Of a stretch of DNA of 5,007 nt, positions 1-5,007 are shown piece by piece (the first letter of the stretch is position 1; each line of letters starts with the position of its first letter). The stretch is from Clostridia bacterium (GTDB lineage Bacteria > Bacillota > Clostridia > Christensenellales > Aristaeellaceae): positions 1 through 5,007 of the forward strand of contig JAFZRB010000080.1 of the NCBI GenBank assembly GCA_017620115.1, given 5' to 3'. The notes below the pieces were generated by a model, which had not been told where the DNA came from, made no database searches, and worked only from the letters and a program-made list of their open reading frames with translations. The translations under genes were made by a program, and so were the position numbers.

Positions 1-10
1 AAAGGGTGAT
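1..10 (+). promoter_or_regulatory. Ribosome binding site for tadA
   Basis: AAAGGGTGAT resembles the extended Firmicutes Shine-Dalgarno consensus AAAGGAGGTGAT with two bases missing. Its GGG ends 8 bases before the TTG at 15, the same spacing as in the AAAGGGG site of the fucU gene in this window. It supports TTG at 15 over the GTG at 6, which would lie inside the site. It touches the window edge, so anything further upstream is unseen. Confidence 0.55.
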
Positions 11-14
11 CCGC

Positions 15-485
15 TTGTTCACCGAGTTTGACCGGCGCATGATGCGCCTGGCCCTCGATCAGGCCCGCCTGGCGCTCGAGGCGGGCGAAATCCCCGTGGG
101 CGCGGTGGTCGCCCGCGGGGATGAAGCGCTCTGCGCCGCCCGCAACACCCGCGAGGCCGACAACGACCCCGCGGGCCACGCCGAAGTCAACGCGCTGCGC
201 GAGGCCGCGCGGCGGCTGGGAACCTGGCGGCTGACCGGCTGCGCGCTGTACGTCACGCTGGAGCCCTGCTGTATGTGCGCGGGGGCCGTCGTGCAGGCGC
301 GCCTCGACCGGCTGGTGTTCGGTGCCTGGGACGAACAGGCCGGCTGCTGCGGCAGCCTGTACCGCATCACCGAAGACCCCGCCTTCGGCCATTTCACCAT
401 CGCGGAGGGCGGGCTGATGGCAGACGAGTGCGCCGGCCTGCTCGCGCAGGGCGTCGCGCGGCTGCGCGGGGATTACCGGTACTGA
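15..485 (+). CDS. tadA: tRNA-specific adenosine deaminase TadA
   Basis: Zinc-dependent deaminase of the cytidine/deoxycytidylate deaminase fold. The family converts adenosine to inosine at the wobble position (A34) of tRNA-Arg(ACG), allowing one tRNA to read several arginine codons in the cytoplasm. Counting from the TTG start (156 residues), the zinc and catalytic motif H55-A-E57 is visible, followed by the second motif L-E-P-C85-C-M-C88-A-G-A. E57 is the expected proton shuttle; H55, C85 and C88 are the expected zinc ligands. Other TadA hallmarks are GEIPVGAV near the N-terminus, GTWRL and the ADECAGLL stretch near the C-terminus. Length fits the family (about 150-170). The TTG start at 15 is chosen because an AAAGGG site lies 8 bases upstream. 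A GTG at 6 and ATGs at 39 and 42 are in frame but have no well-spaced site, and a start left of the window cannot be excluded. The 3' end overlaps the convergent gene by 13 bases. Identification is secure; the exact start is not. Confidence 0.95.
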   Translation: MFTEFDRRMMRLALDQARLALEAGEIPVGAVVARGDEALCAARNTREADNDPAGHAEVNALREAARRLGTWRLTGCALYVTLEPCCMCAGAVVQARLDRLVFGAWDEQAGCCGSLYRITEDPAFGHFTIAEGGLMADECAGLLAQGVARLRGDYRY

Positions 486-1795
486 TACTGGATCTTATAG
501 ATTTCCCGAACCGTGCCGCGCTGCGCCAGCACGAACTCCCCGACGCACCACACCGAATCGTACAGGCCTTCCAGCAGCACGTCGCCGGTGAACAGGTTGT
601 ACACGGTGCTGTATTTGCCTTCTTTCTTGATTAGAGTTTTCATTGTGATGCCGGGGCACAGAGCATTTCCGCCTCCCAGAGGCAGCGTCCATTCGCCGCT
701 GTCCAGAACGAGCGTGCGCGCCTCGCTTTCGGCGGTCTTATTATAATAGACCTGCAGGCTCGTCGCCGGGCCATGCGGCAGTCCGTCCGCGACGATCCCG
801 TCCGGGCCGACGAAGATGAAGCCGTTCCCATCCTTGCCATAGTAATAGCCGGCGCACAGGCGGGTGAAGCGCTCGGCGGAAGAGGCGAGTACGCGGTTCT
901 GCGCATCGATCAGCGCATAGGAGCCATCCTCCTTCTGGACGGAGAAGAAGCCGTTATATCCGTCGTAAACGCTCTTGAACGGACCGGGCAGAATGACGTT
1001 TCCGTCGATGTCGATGACCTGATAGCCGCCGCCCGCAATGCTTTTCTTCATGTAACCGTCGGCGCCTGTGATATTCTCAAGGTTGGTGTCGGAGGTATAC
1101 CGCAAGGTCAGCGTCTCATCATACACTTCCTTGTTCCCCTTGATCAGATAGCCTCTTCCGGCTTTCATGCGCTGATCGGAGAGAAGTTCGCCGTTCTCAT
1201 CGTAGATCCCGGTCTTCAGGGTATAGTTTCCCTCCAGCACCAGCAGGCGACCCGTGGAATAATTGAAATCGGAGGCGACGAGGTCGCCCACGAATCGCCT
1301 CATCTCCCTGTCATAGAACCGGGCGTAGCCCTTGTACATCACGTCGCCGTCCTTGGGAAGCCCCTGGCCTATAAAAAAACCGTCCGAGATATAAAGCAGC
1401 GCCTCCTTCTTGTTCTCTGTTTTCTCCGTAGCGTAATAGACCATCAGGTAGCGGTCGCCCAGCCGCTTGATGAGCGCCGCCTCGAAGGGGATCAGCTGTT
1501 CGCCGTTCTCATCGAACAGGCCGATCCGGTTGACATCCTCGCTCTCCCCGGCCACGGCGTAAAGCCCGCCGTCCAGGTACTTGATGCCCGATTCCTGCCT
1601 GTACATCGCCTGCATCCAGTGCGCGACATCGTTCGACGTATCCGGAATAGTCTCCCCGGTTTCGATCTCGCCGACCTTCTCCATGGTCAGCCCGGCAGGA
1701 ATGCCCGATCCGTCCGCGTATCCGAACGGGGCGAACGAGGCCGCCGCCACGGCCAGCAGGCAGAGAAGCGAAAGCACGCGCAGCATTTTTCTCAT
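473..1795 (-). CDS. Secreted WG-like repeat protein, function unknown
   Basis: A 440-residue exported protein with no catalytic motif that I recognise. Residues 1-27 form a classical Sec signal peptide: a basic start (MRKMLR), a hydrophobic core (LSLLCLLAVAAA) and a likely cleavage after G-Y-A27. The cysteine in the core is not preceded by a lipobox, so a soluble or wall-associated protein is more likely than a lipoprotein. The mature part has recurring turns in which a beta strand is followed by D-x-x-G and another strand. They occur near residues 91-104 (LFDENGEQLIPF), 195-205 (IYDENGELL), 257-273 (VIDIDGNVILP), 292-303, 325-336, 360-372 and 395-411. These resemble degenerate WG (KWG) repeats, so a beta-propeller or beta-solenoid surface protein is inferred. 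The ATG at 1795 is supported by GAGAGGG 7 bases upstream and by the signal peptide starting there. GC is clearly lower than in its neighbours. It follows the hydrolase gene by 42 bases and may be read from the same transcript. The coding call is firm; the fold is moderately supported and the role unknown. Confidence 0.82.
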   Translation of the reverse strand: MRKMLRVLSLLCLLAVAAASFAPFGYADGSGIPAGLTMEKVGEIETGETIPDTSNDVAHWMQAMYRQESGIKYLDGGLYAVAGESEDVNRIGLFDENGEQLIPFEAALIKRLGDRYLMVYYATEKTENKKEALLYISDGFFIGQGLPKDGDVMYKGYARFYDREMRRFVGDLVASDFNYSTGRLLVLEGNYTLKTGIYDENGELLSDQRMKAGRGYLIKGNKEVYDETLTLRYTSDTNLENITGADGYMKKSIAGGGYQVIDIDGNVILPGPFKSVYDGYNGFFSVQKEDGSYALIDAQNRVLASSAERFTRLCAGYYYGKDGNGFIFVGPDGIVADGLPHGPATSLQVYYNKTAESEARTLVLDSGEWTLPLGGGNALCPGITMKTLIKKEGKYSTVYNLFTGDVLLEGLYDSVWCVGEFVLAQRGTVREIYKIQYQYR

Positions 1796-1802
1796 GAATG
1801 AT

Positions 1803-1809
1803 CCCTCTC
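1803..1809 (-). promoter_or_regulatory. Ribosome binding site of the WG-like gene
   Basis: Read on the minus strand this is GAGAGGG, with 7 bases between it and the ATG at 1795. It fixes the start immediately before the signal peptide. A further in-frame ATG three codons downstream has no comparable site. Confidence 0.6.
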
Positions 1810-1837
1810 TTTCATGCGATGTGTCTATGAAAAGCCC

Positions 1838-2578
1838 TTACAGTTCCACCTCGTCCCCGTCGTTCAGCGTGCGGATGGGATAGCCGAACGCGCCGTCCAG
1901 CGCGTTGATCTCATCCAGCTTATGAAGCGGGAACACGTGGTTGAACAGCAGCGTCTTCGCCCGGCATTTTCCCAGATACGGGCGAACTTCCTCCACGCCG
2001 AAATGCGCCATCTCGCAAACCATCAGGTCGACGTCGTTATCAAGCGCGTACGCCGGGAAATCGCCCTTCGCCAGGCGCTGCGACAGGTCGCCGGAGAACA
2101 GCGCCTTCTTCCCCTCCGCCTCGACGAGATACGAATACGCCGGGCGGCCCGCCGAAGCCATGTGCTGCGTGGGGAAGGGCGTCACGCGGATGTTCTCATC
2201 CTGATACACGGTGTCCGCCGTCATGAGCTTGAAGCGCACGCGCGCCTCGTCCAGCCCGCCCTCCACGGTGCGGATCATCTCCGAGAATGCGTCGATCCCG
2301 CGCCGCTCGGTCAGGTAGATATCCACGCTGGTGGTCTTGAAATACCAGCTGAACAGGTCGGCCAGCGCCAGAATGCCGTTGGTGTGGTCGCCGTGGATGT
2401 GCGTGGTGAAGATCGCGCGCACCGTGTCGAGATCGACGCCGCGGCGCAGCAGTATGTCGATGAGCGGCGCGCCCCCGTCGATGAAATACCGGCTGCCGTT
2501 CGCTTCGATCATCGTCGAGGAACAGAACCTGTCCGCCGCCGGCACGCCGTGGCTCGTTCCGAGGAATGTTATCTTCAT
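1838..2578 (-). CDS. MBL-fold metallohydrolase, RNase Z-like (COG1234 type)
   Basis: A 246-residue metallo-beta-lactamase-fold hydrolase. The start M-K-I-T-F-L-G-T-S-H-G-V-P is typical of the RNase Z/ElaC and arylsulfatase-like branch. The metal-binding motif T-H60-I-H62-G-D64-H65 is intact. Further likely ligands are H139 (PTQHM), D164 (SGD) and H214 (FNHV), giving a complete two-metal site. RNase Z matures tRNA 3' ends, and in B. subtilis RNase Z the matching residues are H140, D211 and H269. Here only 25 residues separate the H139 and D164 ligands, against about 70 there. The tRNA-gripping exosite arm that occupies that interval therefore seems to be missing, and I do not call this tRNase Z. 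A phosphodiesterase or related small-molecule hydrolase is equally plausible. The ATG is supported by AGGAG 9 bases upstream. It lies 44 bases after fucU on the same strand with no terminator between. Family assignment is secure; the substrate is unknown. Confidence 0.9.
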   Translation of the reverse strand: MKITFLGTSHGVPAADRFCSSTMIEANGSRYFIDGGAPLIDILLRRGVDLDTVRAIFTTHIHGDHTNGILALADLFSWYFKTTSVDIYLTERRGIDAFSEMIRTVEGGLDEARVRFKLMTADTVYQDENIRVTPFPTQHMASAGRPAYSYLVEAEGKKALFSGDLSQRLAKGDFPAYALDNDVDLMVCEMAHFGVEEVRPYLGKCRAKTLLFNHVFPLHKLDEINALDGAFGYPIRTLNDGDEVEL

Positions 2579-2587
2579 AAAAAACAG

Positions 2588-2592
2588 CTCCT
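2588..2592 (-). promoter_or_regulatory. Ribosome binding site of the MBL hydrolase gene
   Basis: Minus-strand AGGAG, 9 bases before the ATG at 2578; the spacer ends in a run of six T. The 44-base gap in which it lies contains no evident hairpin or promoter. Confidence 0.6.
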
Positions 2593-2622
2593 GATCAACT
2601 TTTGCAGACTGCTGATTCCCGC

Positions 2623-3054
2623 TTACGCCTTAACGACGCCCTTCTTCAAAATGATGTTCGCGTACAGCGCGGTCTCGCCGGTCATCACGACGCAGTAGGC
2701 CTTCTTCGCGCGCTCGTAGAACGCGAAGCGCTCCATATGTTCGATCTTCACGGGCTTGCCCTCGCTCGCGTCGCACAGGGCCTGATAGGTGTCCCAGATG
2801 GGCGTCTCCACGTCGTCGCCCGGCACGACCGCCATCAGCGCCACCGGCGCGTCGACATAGGGATCGAGCGGATACAGCCGCAGGATGGCCTCCAGCACGT
2901 CCGGCACAGTATGGCCGTCCAGCCGCACCAGGTTGCGCGCCAGGCCGGCGCCGGGGAAGTTTCCGTCGCCGATGACCAGCTCGTCGCCGTGCCCCATCTC
3001 CATGAGAATCTTGAGCAGCTCGGGAGAAATGATGGGAGAGATACCTTTCAACAT
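2623..3054 (-). CDS. fucU: L-fucose mutarotase, FucU/RbsD family
   Basis: Interconverts the alpha and beta anomers of L-fucose (and, in the wider family, of ribose and other sugars), feeding the form that the isomerase or kinase uses. From the chosen start the protein has 143 residues, against about 140 for E. coli FucU, and the resemblance is clear end to end. The N-terminus MLKGISPIISPELLKILMEM is followed by GHGDE, where H22 aligns with the conserved FucU/RbsD histidine. The C-terminus carries RFAFYERAKKAY, V-x-T-G-E and Y-x-N-I-I-L-K-K-G-V. The ATG at 3054 is preferred over the in-frame ATG at 3072: family members begin at MLK, and AAAGGGG lies 8 bases before it. The upstream ATG would only add MKGVFV, although it overlaps the stop codon of the preceding gene. 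No fucose isomerase, kinase or aldolase is in the window, so its sugar pathway lies elsewhere or it acts as a stand-alone enzyme. The family is very secure; fucose as the substrate is inferred from similarity. Confidence 0.94.
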   Translation of the reverse strand: MLKGISPIISPELLKILMEMGHGDELVIGDGNFPGAGLARNLVRLDGHTVPDVLEAILRLYPLDPYVDAPVALMAVVPGDDVETPIWDTYQALCDASEGKPVKIEHMERFAFYERAKKAYCVVMTGETALYANIILKKGVVKA

Positions 3055-3062
3055 GACAAAAA

Positions 3063-3069
3063 CCCCTTT
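3063..3069 (-). promoter_or_regulatory. Ribosome binding site that decides the fucU start
   Basis: Minus-strand AAAGGGG followed by an 8-base spacer (TTTTTGTC) and the ATG at 3054. It lies inside the longer alternative reading that would start at 3072, so it argues that this upstream ATG is not the main start. Confidence 0.7.
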
Positions 3070-3575
3070 CATTCATCGTTTTCAATATCAATCCACACCG
3101 GCTCGCGGTGAACGGCGGGGAGGAATTTTGAGAGAAAATCCTCCGCGGTCATGGCGAGCGAGTGGGTGTTGACGCAGGGATGGAACGCCAGGCGCGACTC
3201 CCGCCTGAGCGCGCTGTCGAGCAGCAGCGTCACCTGCCGCTCCGCGTCGAACAGCAGGCCCATCGGGCTGATGGAGCCGGGCTTCTCGTGCAGCAGCGCG
3301 TAAAGCGGCTCCTCCGGCGCGAAGCACAGCCTCGACGTACCCGCCTGCCGGCTCACCTCGCCGCTCCGGAACGGGGCGTCCGGCCGCATCACGAGCAGGT
3401 AAAACCCGCCTCTGCGCCGCGTGGTGAGGAACAGGTTCTTGAGGATCGGCGCGTTCAGCCGCGCGGAGAGCGGGCGGCATTCTTCGATGGACGCCGCGGG
3501 TTCATGAGTTATGAAGTCGTACGCGACGCCGAGGCCGTCCAGCGCCGAGAGCACGTCGCGCGCCACGTCTTCCAT
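3069..3575 (-). CDS. proX: Prolyl-tRNA deacylase, ProX/YbaK family
   Basis: Free-standing trans-editing enzyme of the YbaK/prolyl-tRNA synthetase-associated domain family. ProX members hydrolyse mischarged Ala-tRNA-Pro in the cytoplasm, correcting errors of prolyl-tRNA synthetase. All 168 residues form one domain. Visible hallmarks are H24-E-P, K46-N-L-F-L (matching the conserved lysine near position 45 of characterised ProX proteins), the G100-S-I-S-P104 loop, then F-H132-P and N136-T137. The C-terminus F-L-S-K-F-L is usual for the family, and the length agrees with a stand-alone deacylase rather than a synthetase insertion domain. The ATG is preceded by AAGGAAG at 7 bases, embedded in the end of the helicase-loader gene, whose stop codon lies within the spacer. 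The two genes are only 4 bases apart, so translational coupling is likely. It could be called PrdX, but there are no proline reductase genes nearby, so a general editing role fits better. Specificity for Ala-tRNA-Pro is inferred from the family. Confidence 0.92.
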   Translation of the reverse strand: MEDVARDVLSALDGLGVAYDFITHEPAASIEECRPLSARLNAPILKNLFLTTRRRGGFYLLVMRPDAPFRSGEVSRQAGTSRLCFAPEEPLYALLHEKPGSISPMGLLFDAERQVTLLLDSALRRESRLAFHPCVNTHSLAMTAEDFLSKFLPAVHREPVWIDIENDE

Positions 3576-3579
3576 GCGA

Positions 3580-4575
3580 TCACTTCCTTCGGGCGCAAAG
3601 GCGCAGGTCGCGGCCCTTCAGCTCCGCGGTCTGCATGGTCATGCCGTCGAACAGCCGGGAGAACAGGCGTTCGCCGTAACGGTTCAGCAGGTCGCCGGGC
3701 GTCAGGTTGGTGGCCATGACCGTGCGCCGGCCCTCCGCCAGCCGCTCGTTGAGCAGCATAAACAGGTATTCCCGCGTGATGTTCTGCATCATGGGCTCGG
3801 TTCCCAGATCGTCGATGAGCAGTATGTCGCAGGCAATAAGCTCCCTGAACTCCTCGCGCTTCTCCGTTTCTCCGAAATGCGCGCCGTGCATGGCCTCGAA
3901 CATGCGGTAGCCCGTGGCCTTGACCGGCGCAAAGCCCCGGGCGACCAGCGCGTTCCGGATGCAGTTCAGCAGAAACGTCTTGCCGAGGCCGGTGTTGCCC
4001 ATCAGCAGCAGGCCGGGCTTTCCCCTGTCGGGGCAGCTGTCCGCGTAATCCCGGCACAGGGAACGCACCAGCAGCGCGAGCTGGCGCTGCGTATGCGCGC
4101 CGTCTACGAGCTCGTCGTTCGGAAACACCGCTTCGTCGTAGCTCTCAAAGGACTGCTCCGGGCCGGAACCGGCGGACGCTTCATAAAGCCGCTGAGCCAG
4201 CCGCTGCTGGAAGCAGGCGCACGCCGTGCGCACGCCCGATCCCACGTAGCCCGTATCGCGGCACACGGGGCAGCGATAAATCGGATCGAGATAATCCGCC
4301 GCGTAGCCCAGCTTCACGAGGCGCGCGCGCAGCGCCTGATCGTTGGCCGCGGCCTGAGCGCGCGTTTCCTTTGCCAGGGCCTCAGCCCGTTCGGGATGCA
4401 TGAGCAGCATGCGCGCCGAACGCTGAAACAGCGCCGAACCGCCGCGCACGAGCGGTTCGATGCCCGGATCGGCGGCGATCACCTCGTCCTCGCGCTTTGC
4501 GTGAATCTGACTGTTTTCGTCGCGCAGGCGGGCGTACTCCTCGTTCAGAGCGCGCACGACATCAGCTCGCACCAT
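3580..4575 (-). CDS. DnaC/DnaI-like AAA+ helicase loader
   Basis: ATP-dependent loader that, by family, places the replicative helicase on origin or fork DNA (DnaI in Bacillus, DnaC in E. coli). Of 331 residues, roughly 1-100 are a helical, charged N-terminal region expected to contact the helicase. Next comes a cysteine cluster, C102-P-V-C105 and C119-A-C121, that looks like a zinc-binding element. The AAA+ domain runs from about 185: Walker A G193-N-T-G-L-G-K199-T200, Walker B I-L-L-I-D255-D256-L-G, a sensor-1 region A-T-N290-L-T-P, and the box VII stretch Y-G-E-R303-L-F-S-R307-L, which carries the arginine-finger candidates. The start is backed by a strong GGAGG 6 bases upstream. The first 14 bases overlap the DnaD-domain gene, so the pair is almost certainly co-translated, and their partnership supports a chromosomal replication-initiation role over an IstB-type transposon helper. 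No transposase is present. Length is close to that of DnaI (about 310). Confidence 0.94.
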   Translation of the reverse strand: MVRADVVRALNEEYARLRDENSQIHAKREDEVIAADPGIEPLVRGGSALFQRSARMLLMHPERAEALAKETRAQAAANDQALRARLVKLGYAADYLDPIYRCPVCRDTGYVGSGVRTACACFQQRLAQRLYEASAGSGPEQSFESYDEAVFPNDELVDGAHTQRQLALLVRSLCRDYADSCPDRGKPGLLLMGNTGLGKTFLLNCIRNALVARGFAPVKATGYRMFEAMHGAHFGETEKREEFRELIACDILLIDDLGTEPMMQNITREYLFMLLNERLAEGRRTVMATNLTPGDLLNRYGERLFSRLFDGMTMQTAELKGRDLRLCARRK

Positions 4576-5007
4576 GCTTATCCTCCCCCATGTACTTATC
4601 CAGATCGGTGTTCGTCAGCGCGCCGAGCTGCTCCGGCGTATAGGCGCGCTGTTCGTATTGCAGGGCCGTGGGAACAGGCTGCTGGGCGGACGCGGGCCGA
4701 ATGGCCTCGCGCTGGCGGCGGGCCTCCTCGACGGTGGTGACGCCGCTCTTCTTCCATTCCTTCAGCAGCTTTGTGATGTACTGCGAGGGCAGCTTCGTGC
4801 CGCGCGCGCATTCGGCGGCGAACAGCACCACGGGGAACGACGCCAGCGCCAGCCATTCCTCCATCTGCGCGGCGGAGGCAGCCGTCACGCGGGCGTCCTG
4901 CCCGCTCTTTTCGTAGACGCGTGCGGCCTGCTCGCGCAGGAGCCGCTGCTTGTCCATGAATTCGGTGATCTGCATGTCGGTCGTGAGACCCATCTCCACG
5001 AATTTGG
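4562..5007 (-). CDS. DnaD-domain replication protein, C-terminal part (5' end outside window)
   Basis: Partial gene: the reading frame stays open to the right edge, so the N-terminal part and true start are not visible. A GTG at 4999 (VEMGLTT) lies inside the protein and is not a convincing start, since no ribosome binding site precedes it. The visible part, about 148 residues, contains a DnaD (DnaB_2) domain. Counting from that GTG, the stretch of about 28-66 has V-Y, a threonine, then W49 and hydrophobic helix positions. It is followed by the diagnostic L-P-S-Q-Y74-I-T-K-L-L-K-E-W82-K-K-S-G86-V-T-T89-V-E-E-A93, matching the family pattern Y-I-x-x-I-L-x-x-W-x-x-x-G-I-x-T. The tail after about 95 is polar and probably disordered. 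DnaD-type proteins remodel DNA and help recruit the helicase loader during initiation at oriC or restart; the overlapping loader gene downstream fits that role exactly. Whether a second DnaD domain or an N-terminal winged helix lies upstream cannot be seen. Confidence 0.9.
   Translation of the reverse strand, partial: KFVEMGLTTDMQITEFMDKQRLLREQAARVYEKSGQDARVTAASAAQMEEWLALASFPVVLFAAECARGTKLPSQYITKLLKEWKKSGVTTVEEARRQREAIRPASAQQPVPTALQYEQRAYTPEQLGALTNTDLDKYMGEDKHGAS
4582..4586 (-). promoter_or_regulatory. Ribosome binding site of the helicase loader gene
   Basis: Minus-strand GGAGG inside the longer purine run GGGGGAGGA, 6 bases before the ATG at 4575. It lies within the last codons of the DnaD-domain gene, as expected for translation coupled through the 14-base gene overlap. 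Confidence 0.7.

Noticed and set aside
773..1801. Open frame of about 342 codons on the plus strand, opposite the WG-like gene
   Set aside because: The minus-strand protein has a signal peptide, repeat structure and a good ribosome binding site. The plus-strand frame has no recognisable domain and looks like an antisense mirror.
1792..1815. Seven-codon minus-strand reading frame (MKERDHS) whose TGA overlaps the ATG of the WG-like gene
   Set aside because: It would suit a coupled leader peptide, but it has no ribosome binding site of its own and simply spans the binding site of the main gene, so chance is the simpler explanation.
2579..2622. 44-base gap examined for a promoter or terminator between fucU and the MBL gene
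   Set aside because: Apart from the AGGAG site I find neither a convincing -35/-10 pair nor a hairpin followed by T residues.
1814..2698. Open frame of about 294 codons on the plus strand, opposite the MBL hydrolase
   Set aside because: The translation is rich in R, V and H with no motif, while the minus strand encodes an intact metal-binding hydrolase.
3580..4575. IstB-type transposon ATPase as an alternative for the AAA+ gene
   Set aside because: There is no IstA-like transposase or terminal repeat nearby. The N-terminal cysteine cluster and the overlapping DnaD-domain gene fit a chromosomal helicase loader better.
3511..4740. Long open frame of about 409 codons on the plus strand
   Set aside because: It is antisense to the loader, ProX and DnaD genes, which carry clear motifs and ribosome binding sites. 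Its translation is low-complexity and rich in R, A and H, as expected of a shadow frame in GC-rich DNA.

Overview
The window looks like chromosomal DNA of a high-GC member of the Firmicutes (Bacillota), most likely an uncultured Clostridia-type organism. Three things point there: a DnaD-domain protein is directly followed by a DnaI/DnaC-type helicase loader, a replication-initiation pair typical of Firmicutes; a ProX-type prolyl-tRNA deacylase is present; and the ribosome binding sites are strong and purine-rich (GGAGG, AAAGGGG, AGGAG). The genus cannot be named from the sequence alone.

Layout. One plus-strand gene lies at the left edge: tadA, the tRNA adenosine deaminase, about 15-485. All other genes are on the minus strand and read from the right edge leftwards. 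They are a DnaD-domain protein cut by the window edge (4562-5007), a DnaC/DnaI-like AAA+ helicase loader (3580-4575), a ProX/YbaK deacylase (3069-3575), an L-fucose mutarotase of the FucU/RbsD family (2623-3054), an MBL-fold hydrolase resembling RNase Z (1838-2578), and a secreted protein of degenerate WG-like repeats (473-1795). The last gene meets tadA tail to tail, and the two coding regions overlap by 13 bases.

Organisation. The first four minus-strand genes are packed tightly (14-base overlap, 4-base gap, 14-base gap), so they are probably one transcript with translational coupling. Gaps of 44 and 42 bases precede the hydrolase and the WG-like gene. No terminator or convincing promoter is visible in either gap, so read-through is possible. 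The cluster combines replication initiation (DnaD plus loader), translation quality control (ProX) and sugar anomer conversion (FucU). These look like housekeeping genes sharing a transcript rather than a dedicated pathway. The WG-like gene differs from the rest: it carries an export signal, has visibly lower GC and may be a lineage-specific addition.

Coding sequence fills almost the whole window. There is no gene-free stretch longer than 44 bases, and I see no RNA gene, mobile element, CRISPR array or long repeat. I find no convincing undescribed system. The points most worth a second look are the RNase Z-like protein that lacks room for the tRNA-binding arm, the compositionally distinct WG-like secreted protein, and the tail-to-tail gene overlap.
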